Source: Elmis aenea
Taxonomy: Eukaryota > Arthropoda > Insecta > Coleoptera > Elmidae
Direction of reading: 5' to 3'
Assembly (NCBI GenBank): GCA_947652605.1
Contig: OX393580.1
Coordinates: 13,164,159 to 13,228,158 of the forward strand
Length of the DNA: 64,000 bases
How positions within the stretch are numbered: position 1 is the first letter of the stretch; each line of letters opens with the position of its first letter. The translations under genes and the position numbers were made by a program. Shown here one piece after another: positions 36,429 to 48,237 of the stretch. The notes beneath the pieces were generated by a model that was not told where the DNA came from, made no database searches, and was given only the letters and a program-made list of their open reading frames with translations.

Positions 36429-36495
36429 AATTAAATTGGAAAGCACCGTTTTCCCAATAGTATACCCATCTGCAAGCCACAAATAATAGTTATTT

Positions 36496-36590
36496 ATGTA
36501 CCAAAGCAGTAAAGTTCGACTTTTTATCACGAGTGTGGATATTATTTGCCACGCGAGTTATAAAAAGGCACTTTACTGCCAAGATGCATA
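36496..36590. repeat. Hairpin-forming miniature element
   Basis: taccaaagcagtaaagttcg and its near-inverse (cactttactgcc at about 36570) form a hairpin with cacgag-type inner motifs. It resembles in style the hairpins at 27235 and 45664. Confidence 0.55.
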
Positions 36591-36888
36591 TTACATTTTT
36601 TCTGCAATCGTCAAAGAAATAACCAAAAATCAAGCAATTACATAAAGTTTTACTTCATCTGACAGATTCTCATTCTCCTGTCAAATGTGTATCTTTGAAC
36701 AAAAGCACGCTCAATTTTTCTAAATTCATCCAATGAGCGTAACGTTTATTTTTTTACTGCCTAGGCAGTAAAAATGATTATTACAGCCGCTTTTGCGTAC
36801 TTATTGAGCTAGTTTAGTGACGATTGCAGAAAAATTTATTTAATTACACATCTAATAAAGGTTTAACATTCTACATCTAATCCTACTA

Positions 36889-36945
36889 TAATTTTAGAAT
36901 AAATAATTATTTTAGAATAAATAATTTTAGAATAAATAATTTTAG
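36889..36945 (+). repeat. Short tandem repeat
   Basis: About three copies of a 16-20 bp unit based on aataattttagaataaat. Confidence 0.7.
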
Positions 36946-38085
36946 ATCGGCTTGTTTATGCTCCTAATACATTAAAGTTTAATAAACTAAATGCACAATA
37001 AATAAGCTGCTACCAACAATCCCTATAATCAAAAAGTGTAGATTAACATTCAATATTTGAAATTTAAGTGATTTCTAATTATACATATTTAAATATTTAA
37101 TAGTTTCTTTTATAGAAAATCACTCATTGTTACTTTTATACATATATTCAAACTTTTAAGCAAACAAAAAATCTGATTGTATATAAAACACTTATTAAGT
37201 TATTAATTAAATTAAACAAGAATATTTTATTAATTATTCTAAAGCTGTCATAAAATAATATAAGCTTATTTAGGTATGAAGATTCAACAAAAATTAAGCA
37301 TAATATATTCGATAGTATACAAATTAGTTTTTTTGTTTTTAAAACTGGTTATAAACAAATTAATTTAATATCAATCACAGACACCAACAATACACCTTCA
37401 ACTATCATATTACTGCGTTAATCTCAACAATCTATGGATCAATTTAACGATTACCTATAAAATCGAAAGGGCAAATCTTATAACATTGTAACCAGTACGC
37501 GTTGTTACAAACCGTACAACCGTTGAAACACTACATGAAACAATAACAAATACAAAAAAAAAGCTTAAATCAATGAACTCGGAAATTTCTCAAATAATAA
37601 CCTTCACCTGCAGGTTCAACACGCATATATAAGGGGTGCTGTGGTTGGTTGCTTGTGCCAACTGCACATGATATAAAGAACAAAGTGCAGTGACCTCTCC
37701 CTTATGCTTCGATAATTTTACGTCCTTGATGTAGTTTACATAAATTAAGAAGATGGTACATGATTACAACGAACATTAATGAACTTTAAAACAAATTACC
37801 TGCTTAAGCATTAATTGATTATTTAAAATAATCCAAGCAGAACATTTTCCATGCTTATAGGGTTTAACTTTTTTACCAAACCTATTGTTCTAGTAGGAAT
37901 ATTTTTTTTATACTTCAAACTTCACGCAACAATTAAATCATTACGCAAGATTAAAACAAAAGAACTAAATGTCAACTATTACTTTTTTAAATTTGCAACA
38001 ATTAATGACAAACACAAGAACACAACTTCAGTTTTAAGTTTATTTGTAAGAACCAGACAGAGACAACTTTCAACCTTTGCTACTA
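36946..38085. other. Non-coding stretch with one TATA-like motif
   Basis: No repeats seen. tatataagg at 37626-37634 followed by a GC-richer 40 bp is the only promoter-like signal. Open frames here show no family signature. Confidence 0.3.
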
Positions 38086-38087
38086 AG

Positions 38088-38945
38088 TTTTTTAAATGGA
38101 ACACCCTGTATATTTTTACAGTTTTGGAAAGAGGAAGCGATTTTGGATACAACTGCACTATTTTGCTTCATTTTTATAACCTCAAATAATTTTTGAACCA
38201 AAATTTAATTTTTTATTAAGTGTGCCGTGACATGAATAAATTGAATTTTATTATGTCAACACTTGTCCAAAAAACGGTTTTGTACATTTTAATTGACATT
38301 TCGGTTACTTTAATCGAGTTTGAAGGTTGCGGAATCGGTTTTTTGGCTAAAAGTCAATTTTTTTAAATGGTATCATGGTGGTACAAGCGGTTATTTAAAT
38401 GAAGCATCTTTTAACGAATTTATCTTATGTATTTTTATTAAGAGTCTGCTTCAAAAACTTCAAATTATTGTAAAGATTTATTAACAGATCCTGTTAATCG
38501 CAGTAGACTGTGCATAACTGCAACAAAACAAATCATTCAATACAAAAACAAAGGTGCCACGGAAGATCGCTGTTGAAACAAACAAATGCTTGTTTACGTG
38601 TCATTGCGGTGGTAGAAAAATGATTACACAGTGATTAAATTAAAACTTAATAAAAAATTAATTTTCGTCCAAAAATTATTAAAGGTTATAAAAATTAACC
38701 AAAATAGTGCAGTTGTATCCAAAATCGCTTCTTCTTTCCAAAAATGTAAAAATATATAGGGTGTTCCATTTAAAATAACAAAGTTGGGGTCATTTCCGGC
38801 GAAACCGAAAGTGAAACAACTGTGTGCATGTGCTCAAAAAAACAGTTTTTTTTGCATATAATAATAATATGTCTAAAATCTAATTCATCTAAAATCAAAA
38901 CTAAAGAAAAAAAAAAGGGGTGTACCACACTTTGTTTACACCCGG
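38088..38945. mobile_element. CCGGGTG-end foldback element, third copy, left-truncated
   Basis: From ttttaaatggaacaccctgt onward it matches the 25551-26557 copy, and it ends in gtttacacccgg followed by TA. The outer part of the left arm (about 180 bp) is absent, so the copy is truncated. Confidence 0.82.
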
Positions 38946-38947
38946 TA

Positions 38948-39490
38948 TTTACACATAAATGAGCGTTACAATGTTCACTGTAGGCCCCTGAAAAATAAAA
39001 TCTTTCTTGGGACACTTTACAATTTTCTTAACTTACAAGCAAGCAATTTAAATCGGTTATTAAAAAGTTTTTTATTCAAAATTTTTAAAATATCAACCTA
39101 ACCTAACCATAAATTGACACGTTGATTTTGGGAAATCTTAACAATTAGCGAAGCTCGTGGTCGATAAGTAATAATGTCTTCTCGTAAAATAGCTACCGAC
39201 AGTTCAATTTAACGCATTGTTTTGACATTTGGCAAATGGCTCATTAGAATGTATAATAGCAGAGTAGATAAATATTCGGTTCTGAAAAATTTATTAGGAC
39301 ATCGCTATTCCATATTCATAAAGCGACTTGATAACAGCATTGTTATCACTTAATGCCGCATTTGCGTGAATTAATGCCATATGTACTGGCTGTGGTTGCT
39401 GTGCTAATTATGTCACAAACATTAAATTGTTTGAAATAAATCTCACCGTAACACACTACTCACTATTATTATACTGCTCACAACTCACAA
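38948..39490. other. Non-coding stretch
   Basis: Nothing recognised. Confidence 0.35.
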
Positions 39491-39494
39491 ACTT

Positions 39495-40225
39495 GCAAAC
39501 TTTGAGATTTCCCTTAATTGTTTGGAGCAATGCATATTGGATGTTTATTGCAAACTTTTAGATATTCCTTAATTGTTTTGAGCAGTGTTTATTGAATGTT
39601 TATTGCAAACTTTTAGATATCCCTTAATTATTGTTTTGAGCAATGTATGTATACTGGATGTTTATTGCAAACTTTTAGATATCCCTTAATTATTGTCTTG
39701 AGCAGTGTATATTGGATGTTTATTGCAAACTTTTAGATATCCCTTAATTGTTTTGAGCAATGTATACTGGATGTTTATTGCAAACTTTTAGAGATCCCTT
39801 AATTGTTTTGAGCAATGTATATTGGATGTTTATTGCAAACTTTTAGATATCCCTTAATTGTTTTGAGCAATGTATATTGGATGTTTATTGCAAACTTTTA
39901 GATATCCCTTAATTGTTTTGAGCAATGTATGTATACTGGATGTTTATTGCAAACTTTTAGATATCCCTTAATTATTGTCTTGAGCAGTGTATATTTGATG
40001 TTTATTGCAAACTTTTAGATATCCCTTAATTATTGTTTCGTGCAGTGTATATTGGATGTTTATTGCAAACTTTTAGATATCCCTTAATTGTTTTGAGCAA
40101 TGTATACTGGATGTTTATTGCAAACTTTTAGATATCCCTTAATTGTTTTGAGCAATGTATATTGGATGTTTATTGCAAACTTTTAGATATCCCTTAATTG
40201 TTTTGAGCAATGTAGATTGGATGTT
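39495..40225 (+). repeat. Satellite array, 13 units of about 55 bp
   Basis: The unit contains gcaaacttttagatatccct, taattgttttgagcaatgta and ttggatgtttatt. Thirteen units are readable. The basic length is 55 bp, with variants of 58 and 62 bp caused by tta and tgta insertions. The first unit is the most diverged and the later ones are nearly identical. The pattern long variant, attattgtcttgag variant, then short units occurs twice (starting near 39625 and near 39910), a hint of a higher-order repeat. Confidence 0.95.
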
Positions 40226-41155
40226 CTCAGCCGGACGGTAAAACGGGCCTGGGTGAACACTGTATTATCAAAATATTAATATAAAAGCGTTAAAAAAATT
40301 AATAATTTAAAGTATTCGAGTTATAGTTGAAGTAGAAGTTAGTACAAAAGATAAGACTTTTTATTCCTTCAACAGTCAACACGTTTACATTAGATAGATC
40401 AATCAGGAAGAAATTCTAGTATGATTCAAAGTTTATTTTGTTTGAAGTAGTTTATCCTGTCGTAAAGTATTCGTGGTTATCTCGTCAATATACTTGAACT
40501 ATTAAAAGATAATAACATGAGTGCACGCACTTCATAAACGGTTTTATAAAATTAATTACGAAAGCAGCGAGAGAGTATTAAATGTGGTAAATTCGTTAAT
40601 ATCGAAGCTAACAAGCAAAAATTAACAACTGTTATAATCAAAACTCATTAGCAACAAAGGAATTCGTTAGGTTTTTACGGCGTTCTTAACTAAAAATAAC
40701 ACGGCAACGAACTTTTTAACAACCAGAAATGTATTCAACAAACAGCGTAGCTCACTGAAAATAAAGTTTTTTGTAACTTTTAGCTTCTTTCACCATACGC
40801 GTTTTACAATTCTAAACTTTAACACGTCGAATTCGTTCAACATTCCTTTACATGGAACTATTAAATGTTCGTTCATCACTGTCACTTTTACGACTGTCAA
40901 GTTTCATTGCCACGCTCATCATGAATAAACAATATCATTCAGGTTGATGGTTGAAACAATTGCTCGAAAAACGCATTAATGTTAAGAAATATGCATCTTG
41001 AAATCATTATACAAGAGCTTCAAAATATATTACGGATAAGTAACATATAAAAATATTAAGAGAAACTTTTGTATTAAAACAGTGTGTTAATATAAGTTAG
41101 TGTATTATACAAGATTTCAATATAGCCATATTTAAAAAAAAAATCAAATTTTACT
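40226..41155. other. Non-coding stretch
   Basis: No gene recognised. Confidence 0.35.
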
Positions 41156-41163
41156 TTTGATTA

Positions 41164-41416
41164 TGGGATATATAGTCCCATTAGATATTTTAAATGGGAT
41201 TATATATCCCAACACTCGTGAAGTTTATCAGAAAGTGAACCAGAAATATAGCAAATTTGAGATTATAGCTAAATTAGCGGAAAAAACAACGGTACTTATA
41301 TTCGCACGCACTGAAAAGACTGAACTGGCTATATTACAGCTATATTGGGAGTAATTAGCCCAGCAGTATTCATAAACATTTGTCTGGGGTATATTGTCCC
41401 GTTAGTATGGAAAGGG
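41164..41416. mobile_element. Possible piggyBac-type end fragment
   Basis: The right edge reads tatggaaaggg followed by TTAA (41417-41420), that is, CCC-type terminus plus TTAA on the minus strand. Motifs of the form ggga(c/t)atata(t)ccc repeat near the end (41164-41180, 41196-41211, 41388-41398), like the subterminal repeats of piggyBac elements. A 65-codon frame inside has no recognised family. No left end found. Confidence 0.35.
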
Positions 41417-41420
41417 TTAA

Positions 41421-41735
41421 AATAAGAAAGTTGATGTTAAAATAACAAAAACAAATTAAACTAGGTTTATAATTTATTAACAAATTTCAAATATACCCAA
41501 AAAAGTGTCCTCCTAATGTTAAAAAATATTTTGAGTATGATTTCAAATAAGCAAGTTATAGGTAAAAATCGAAAACGTACATTTTTTATGAATAGCGCAA
41601 ACCTTTTTTTTTTCTAAATTTTTTTCACAGAATAGTTGCTCTTTAATCACAGATCATTTTCACTCGGTTAACCAACTCTGTATCTCTTACCGTTTACAAG
41701 ATCCCTATGCTGTTTACGATAATCGGGACACCCTG
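41421..41735. mobile_element. CAGGGTG-type remnant (right end)
   Basis: Ends in atcgggacaccctg followed by TA. The stretch tctcttaccgtttacaagat matches, inverted, the element starting at 30966. Confidence 0.5.
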
Positions 41736-41825
41736 TATACAAACTCACCCTGAAACAGCTCTACATCAGCAACTTTCATATTATATACATATAATATACA
41801 TACATGTATGATCTTAAATTATACA

Positions 41826-42545
41826 GGTTGTCCACCTATTGTGTCTTTCTGTTATATCTGGCTTAAAAGAATAAAAAGAATATTTAACATTTGTTGAAGA
41901 GTTTGAGTTCCATAACCTAAAATTATTTTTAGCTATGCCGAATGTTTTATTTTTGCGTATCAACTTTTTACTTTAAATACAATACGCTGTATAATCTTCA
42001 CTTTTTAGATTTTAAAACAAATTTTTTATCAAAAATTTTTGAGTTTTATCGTATCAAAAATCAATTGCTCTGGCGTTTGCTTTGTTTAGCCCATTAAGAA
42101 ATATTTTAAGCATAAATAAAGTTTTTAAATAAAAAACGCTACATTTTTACATTTTCTTGTAGATAAATTAATCTTACTTGGAAAACTATCCGGGTGTTCT
42201 TCGACTTAAATTAATATTTGTCAAGTTGGCAATGTTATAAAGTATTTTTTACTGTGGTATGTTTCGTTACGTTTTATAGTATTTTTTTAGCAACTATAAT
42301 TTACTGATTATTTGCTTTCTAACATGTGTTTAATGTACTAAAAATTGTCTCGTATAGTTTTGCATTGTAAAATGCTATTTAGTACTTTTTTAATTATTAA
42401 ACAATTTAAAACTTACGGCAATGACGATAAAATATTGACTGAAATGTAATATTGTTTTACAGTTAAAGTATTGTTTATAACTTCGTCCTCGAGTTTAAAA
42501 AAAAAAGTACAACATAATAACACCTAATTTAATTAAGAAAAAATG
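41826..42545. other. Non-coding stretch, possible further element ends
   Basis: tacaggttgtcc at about 41824 and atacgctgta at about 41985 resemble decayed CAGGGTG termini. Nothing else recognised. Confidence 0.3.
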
Positions 42546-43150
42546 GTGCTTAAGCTTGACCTTGAAAGCACCGGGTGAAAATTGTTTATAACTTCGTTAT
42601 GAAGTTGGCACAAAATTTTATTTTTACGGCAAAAAATAGCACAAAATTAGCAAAAAATTATGGCATAAACAAATTTTCATTCGGAGGAAGTGGTGCTTAC
42701 GCGTCACCTTGGCAGCACCGGGTGAAAATTGTTTATAACTCCGTTATGGAGTTGGCACAAAATTTTATTTTTACGGCAAAAAATAGCACAAAATTAGCAA
42801 AAAATTATGGCATAAACAAATTTTCATTCAGAGAAAGTGGTGCTTACGCGTCACCTTGGCAGCACCGGGTTAAATTGTTTATAACTTCGTTATGGAGTTG
42901 GCACAAAATTTTATTTTTACGGCAAAAAATAGCACAAAATTAGCAAAAAATTATGGCATAAACAAATTTCCATTCAGAGAAAGTGGTGCTTACGCGTCAC
43001 CTTGGCAACCTCGAGTGAAAATTGTTTATAACTTTTTTCTGGAGTTGGCACAAAATTTTATTTTTACGGCAAAAAATAGCACACAAAATTAACAAAAAAT
43101 TATGGCATACATTTTATTGTGATTGAAGAAAGTGATGCTGCCAAGGTGAC
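42546..43150 (+). repeat. Tandem repeat, about four units of 147 bp
   Basis: Units start near 42574 (gtgaaaattgtttataact), 42721, 42868 and 43013, a period of 145-147 bp. Internal text such as ggcataaacaaattt and cttacgcgtcaccttggcag is nearly identical between units. Because 147 is divisible by three, a frame of 122 codons stays open across repeats (49 residues per unit). It has no known family and probably results from the repeat. The right edge (gatgctgccaaggtgac) is an inverted copy of the unit junction, as in a terminal inverted repeat. Confidence 0.9.
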
Positions 43151-43414
43151 GGACCTCTATTTCTTAGGAAGAGAACGCCTATGTAATTAGATTTTTTATG
43201 TCGCTTTCCATTTTGGCACTATAGACGAAAATGAAATTTCTTCGTTTTTGAAAATTTACTAGAACTTCTTTATTCATAAAGGTTTTTTATACAGATTTTT
43301 ATGCTTAATTTAAAAACAAAATTAAAATCTCTTCAGCGACCTTGCCTTTCAGAATATGAAGTAGACTTTTTTTTATTTTTTTATGTAGAAACCCTAGTTG
43401 ACCATAACTTTATA

Positions 43415-44446
43415 CAGGGTGTCACACAAAAAACGCCGCAAGCTGTAGTAACTCCGTTGTTTGTGGTCCGATTTTGATGAACAAAAAGTAAATGAAATGG
43501 CGCCTCCAATACTATACAGGGTGTGTATAAATTGGCGGAAGCGCTACACGTGACGATGTTCTTCGTAAAATTCCAAGTCTAAAATCTTGATACAAAAATG
43601 TTGTACCATGCTTCCTATGGCCTCAGGAACCATTTAAAGAAAAAAAAATTGGCAACATTGCATACATTGATTTGCGTTTGGACTTTTTTTTATCAGCAAT
43701 TTTTACTTGGGTATTTACAATTTTTGTTCGAACTGAAAGCCTTCAGTTCGTAAACATAGCTGCAAACTTTTGGGTATCGTAAAACACAAACTAGAAATAA
43801 TTACGAGAAAAACAGATATGACAGCTAATGACAATGTTGCCATGTGTATTATTTTGATTCAAATCAGTAATTAACACATTTTCAATACCAATTTTTGAAA
43901 GGAAAAACACAATATCTAGGAAAAATAATATTCGAAACTTATTTTTATTCCAAATTGCAGCTTTTTCATTTGCAAGTATTAAATAATAACGCTCATAAAA
44001 GGACTAAATGTCAAAACTTTGAGGACCTCTTGCAGACACAGCAAGCATGGTACAACATTTTCGTATTAAGATTTTCGACTTAGAATTTTACGAAGAACAT
44101 CGCCACGTGTAGCGCTTCCGCCAATTTTTACACACCCTGTATAAACTAAATTGAATTTCAATTTTTTTCAAGGTCAACTTAAATGTCAAACGATAGTCAT
44201 TTTTTTATTAGTTTTGCACTAACATCAACTTATTATTACATCATTTAAAAAAATAAGTCTACCAGAATTAGTAAAAAAAAATAGATTATGCCATATGAAA
44301 AAAAATTACTATCGTTTGACATTTAAGTTGACCTTAAAAATAATTGAAATTCAATTCAGTTTATAGTATTTGAGGATCCATTTCATTTACTTTTTTGTTC
44401 ATCAAAATCGCACCACAAACATCGGCGTTTTTTGTGTGACACCCTG
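43415..44446. mobile_element. CAGGGTG-end foldback element (outer)
   Basis: The ends cagggtgtcacacaaaaaac and its reverse complement are flanked by TA (43413-43414, 44447-44448). The left arm is interrupted by the inner element and resumes at 44142 (aactaaattgaatttcaatt). It pairs with the right arm at about 44345-44446. The palindrome centre lies near 44245. Confidence 0.9.
43517..44139. mobile_element. CAGGGTG-end element (inner), nested
   Basis: The ends cagggtgtgtataaattggc and the inverted counterpart gccaatttttacacaccctg are flanked by TA (43515-43516, 44140-44141). Removing it restores the left arm of the outer palindrome, so it inserted later. Subterminal arms of about 60 bp are inverted copies (aagcgctacacgtg / cacgtgtagcgctt). 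A 62-codon frame inside has no known family. Confidence 0.9.
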
Positions 44447-44469
44447 TATGAAAGAAAATTTGTTCAGCT

Positions 44470-44930
44470 TTTTAAAAATACATAGTTTTATATATTTGTA
44501 GCAAAGATATGGCTAATTTTGGAAAATTTTACTATCAAAGTTTGTCATGATTTCGTAAACAAGTGATGTTTGCAATTAATAAACGACTAAACGTCATTTC
44601 CAAGTAATTTTTTTGAACTTTTAACTTTACCTAAGCATATCCGTGTATTGTTTTGTATTTTATAACTGTTTATTGTGGTATTGTGAACATGGCTAAATCT
44701 GAACACTTTGAAAGTTTAATATGTTTATTATTATTATTACATTGTAAGTGGTAAAAAACGTAGCAGCTGCTGCAGAATTTACTTGGAAATGACGTTTAGT
44801 TGTTTAATAAAGACAAACATCACTTGTTTAAGAAATCATGGCAAACTTCGACATTTTTACAAAACTAGCCATGTCTGGGTTATTTTTTGCAACAAATATT
44901 TAAAACTATATATTTTGGGAAAGTAAAAAA
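44470..44930. repeat. Inverted repeat with arms of about 150 bp
   Basis: agcaaagatatggctaattt on the left and its diverged inverse (aaaactagccatgtctgggt) on the right. The inner parts gtgatgtttg and caaacatcac, and aaacgtcatttccaagtaa with its inverse, also pair. It lies immediately right of the outer foldback. Its termini and target duplication are not resolved. Confidence 0.75.
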
Positions 44931-45660
44931 AAATCTCTTTGATATAGTCATGGTCAATATTTTTGATAACACTTTGATATAGTGGGTTTCCAACAAATAA
45001 AATTCAAGCAAAACAGTTACAAAATCACAAAATCATCGCGACAGATCTCTAAAAATGCTCGTGAATTTATTTGATTCCAATTTTATTACAATAGGAATTA
45101 GTTCATAAAAACTACTTCATTTTATAACATCTTAAGTTACGATTCCCCCACAGCTTACGACTGCTTTAACAGTAAAGTGCAAGTGTTTGTAAACAGCTTG
45201 CATTCGATACACGCAGACGTACAATGACCTGGATAATAAACAGCTACAGTATTTGGGACACAGTCTGTTATTAAAATTGAAAAATCAAACTCGAATGAGG
45301 CAAACATTACAATGAACTTTAAAACTCCATATGCACTTTTAAAATAGTTAATTAATTAGTTATTAAACTATATTTATCGTAGACGTGACTTGACTGAAGA
45401 TTCTAATTATTTCTTCTATTGCATTCATCTATTCTAGAACTTCTACGTCACACCTAATATTTTACCGAATGTGGTGGGAAGTTACGTACACACGTCACCG
45501 TAATTGCATAAAAAGTATTGGGCATTACGTTGCAAAATTGAGTTAAATGGAACTTCTTTAATACTGCAACAATGATTGTTTTGTATTAGTTAGATTACAC
45601 TTGAATATACTTATTTAATATAGACAACCGTTTATGCCATAATTACTTCTGCAATATAAT
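44931..45660. other. Non-coding stretch
   Basis: Nothing recognised. Confidence 0.35.
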
Positions 45661-45663
45661 AGT

Positions 45664-46130
45664 ATGTTACATAACAAGAGTTGTAAGAAGCATATTACCT
45701 ACGCACGAGTGGAAAAGCGTATTTTCACGAGTGCGTAATTGCTTTACAACTCGTGTTATGTAGCTTACTTTTTCTACGATCTTATAATACCTGCGCTTGT
45801 AACGGCTTTTTGGCTAATATACACATGTATTAACTTTGTCTTGTCAATTTTGACATAAGCCTACTTTGACATTTCTAGACAAGTGTGCGTTTTGCTTACC
45901 GTGCGTAATGGTGCCTGTCCACGTGAGAGTAAACTACTCTCGATAGCAGCGTCGCCAAGGATACAGCCCCTGAGAGTAACTCGCGATTGGCTGTATCCTT
46001 GGCGACGCTGCTATCGAGAGTAGTTTACTCTCAGGTGGACAGGCAGCATTAGGACTCACTTACTATGCATGCAGGCTGTACGCCGTACGGTAAGAGTCAT
46101 TTATTTACATCAGTGGTCGTAGAAAAAAAT
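45664..46130. repeat. Dispersed hairpin-bearing repeat, copy B
   Basis: Second copy of the 20325-20780 repeat. It begins with an inverted pair (gttacataacaagagttgta / tacaactcgtgttatgtagc) around a cgcacgagtggaaaa / ttttcacgagtgcg stem. It is interrupted at 45908-46049 by a 142-bp miniature element absent from copy A. Confidence 0.8.
45908..46049. mobile_element. 142-bp hairpin miniature element, TA-flanked
   Basis: The ends atggtgcctgtcc and the reverse complement of atgctgcctgtcc are flanked by TA (45906-45907, 46050-46051). It is almost fully self-complementary: gagagtaaactactctcgat and ggatacagcc recur inverted. Copy A of the host repeat serves as an approximate empty site. A relative lies at 55342-55464. 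Confidence 0.88.
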
Positions 46131-46144
46131 TATTAACTAATACT

Positions 46145-46810
46145 TCTTTTTAAACAGTTTCGTTACCGGTTAACGGTTAACTGGTTTTACCGGCCAATAC
46201 GATTACCGAAATTACCTGTAAATTTCGACAACGCATACCGGTAATTTTGGTAAAGTACAACTACCTTCTCATAGTGAAACTCATGAGTGTTGAGGCAAAA
46301 AAAGGCTTTTCTTCTGCAGGGGCAATATGTACGAAAAAAATCGGGCAAGTCTGACTGATAAGACATTAGATACGATTTGTCTAGTGCGTGCACATTTTAA
46401 TTTTAAAAAATAAAGAACTGTATCTGAATATTGAAAAAAGTGTTTTGCCGATTCTGGTCTGTTACATTAAGATTTCATTAAAATGCCTATTATTTTGTTA
46501 ATGTGTTTAATTATTTCGTATTTGTTATTGTTAATTATTATCTCTTTGAATGAATGTTGCTTTGTTTATTAGGAAATAATTTATATTATTATTGTTTTTG
46601 TGTTAATGTATTAAACTTTTATTAAAACTTAATAGCTGTTGTTAATAACCCTTTTGCACATACTATAAAAATATTGCTTGCTAATAAGTAGTAGTAGGTA
46701 CTATCACACGAAATTTTCAATTTAAAAAATTTACCGGTTAGCCGGTTTTCACTTAAAAGATTTACCATTTACCGGTAAAAGAAATTTACGGTAATTTTGG
46801 ATGCCCAACT
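46145..46810. repeat. Region flanked by ACCGGTTA-rich ends
   Basis: The left part has gttaccggttaacggttaac and the right part (46728-46800) has taccggttagccgg and tttaccggtaaa. Clustered ccgg motifs at both ends suggest a hAT-type non-autonomous element, but ends and duplication are not fixed. Confidence 0.45.
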
Positions 46811-47225
46811 AACTATGCTCTGCCGGTTTCAAGCGATGGATGCAACTGACTTTCTTAGGATTCCAATCGGAAACAAATATTAACCAAATGATCGATAAAA
46901 TATTTTGGTAATCTTATTTAAATATGTTTGTAGCTGAGCGAATGCTACACAATTGATTTATTTTTTACCCGTTAAAATTATTTTAATAACCGAAAATAGG
47001 AAATAAAAAAATGATACACAAAAAAATCAAATGAACAAAATTAACTTAAAAGGAAAACTGCTAACTTTAGATTTTTACAATATGTTGCAAATCGTTTAAA
47101 ACATTCATTTATGTACATTTGTTTTAAATGCACACTACAAGTTAACAAATACAAAAAAAATATCTAAATTTTTTTCAAATTCATTGTAATATCTGAAAGT
47201 ATAATTCTTATAAACGACTTAAGAC
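46811..47225. other. Non-coding stretch
   Basis: Nothing recognised. Confidence 0.35.
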
Positions 47226-47228
47226 TAA

Positions 47229-48237
47229 AGGGTAGTTCACAGGTGACACTAGCGTCATGACACTAGGTGCCGTGGCATCAAATTAATGTCGTCTGAACCA
47301 GGGGTTTGGAGCAGTCCAATTTTTTAGTTGCTCCGCTCCAGCTCCGCTCCGCGCTCCAAATATTAATAAAATAAGTTTTTTTATTTAAAATTTTGTTTTT
47401 TAAAACAAAGCTAAAATTTTATGAGATATGTGGAAATGGACCAAAAATTACAATATTTGACCCTAAGAAACAAGTGAAGTTAAATAAATGAACAAATTAT
47501 TGATCTTCATAAGTTAAAAAAAGAAAAAAAAGTTCTTTAAAATTTTTTAAAATTCAAATACAAAATAAAGTAAATTAATATTCAGAAAAGTTACATTCTA
47601 ATAATTTTACTTCAAAAAAATCAAATTTAGTTTATTTATAATTTTATTAAATACTATACCCATGAGAATAATTCATAAAAAAAAAATTGTAGTTTATAAT
47701 AGTAAAGTGGAGCAGTGGAGCAATCAAAATTATTTGCTCCGGGCTCCGCTCCCGCTCCGGGCAAAAACCCATTGCTCCACTGCTCCGCGCTCCGCTCCAA
47801 ACCTCTGATGTCGCGATGCCACGACGCTAGTGCCGCGATGTCGCGACACAAATATTGACAGTGCGACATTTGACGTAAGCCTACCATACTTTTATATTTT
47901 GACGTAACAGACAAATAATATAGGTACATTTGTTTGTAATCGATTTTTAATTTATCGTGTTCTCAATAGATGTTCCAACGATTTTAGAGCATTATCAACA
48001 ATATCCTTGTTTATGGGACAAATCTATTCCCGAATATAGCGACTTCAAAATAATTAGTTGCTCTCTACAACACTCGTTGCTGCAGTTGCAAGTGCGGCCA
48101 TTTTTATTTTGATGTCGCGACGCTCAAATATATAATTTTACGTGTGAGCACCCAGTGCTACACCGAATGTCAAGCGATGTCGTGACATTTGATGTCGCGA
48201 CGCTAGTGTCACCGTGTGAACTACCCTTAAAATGTAG
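47229..48237. mobile_element. Harbinger-like non-autonomous element, TAA duplication
   Basis: The left end agggtagttcacaggtgaca and the right end, reverse complement agggtagttcacacggtgac, are flanked by TAA (47226-47228, 48238-48240). Subterminal copies of gacgctagtg and gatgtcgcgac occur several times near the right end. A hAT-type element sits inside its left part. Confidence 0.85.
47299..47807. mobile_element. GAGCGGAGC-rich hAT-type miniature element, copy 1
   Basis: The ends caggggtttggagc and the reverse complement of cagaggtttggagc, with dense gctccgctcc motifs at both subtermini and an AT-rich interior. The flanking 8-mers (gtctgaac, atgtcgcg) do not match. Other copies at 54436-54567 and 60597-60975; the latter has a perfect 8-bp duplication. 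Confidence 0.78.

Noticed and set aside
37851..38189. 112-codon frame as a possible membrane protein
   Set aside because: Its second half lies inside the truncated foldback element and the first half has no family signature.
39495..40225. CRISPR-like array
   Set aside because: Units are contiguous without unique spacers, and the host is eukaryotic; this is a satellite.
42575..42943. 122-codon frame across the 147-bp repeats as a repeat protein gene
   Set aside because: The frame exists only because the period is a multiple of three; it lacks flanking gene structure and the units continue with frame breaks.
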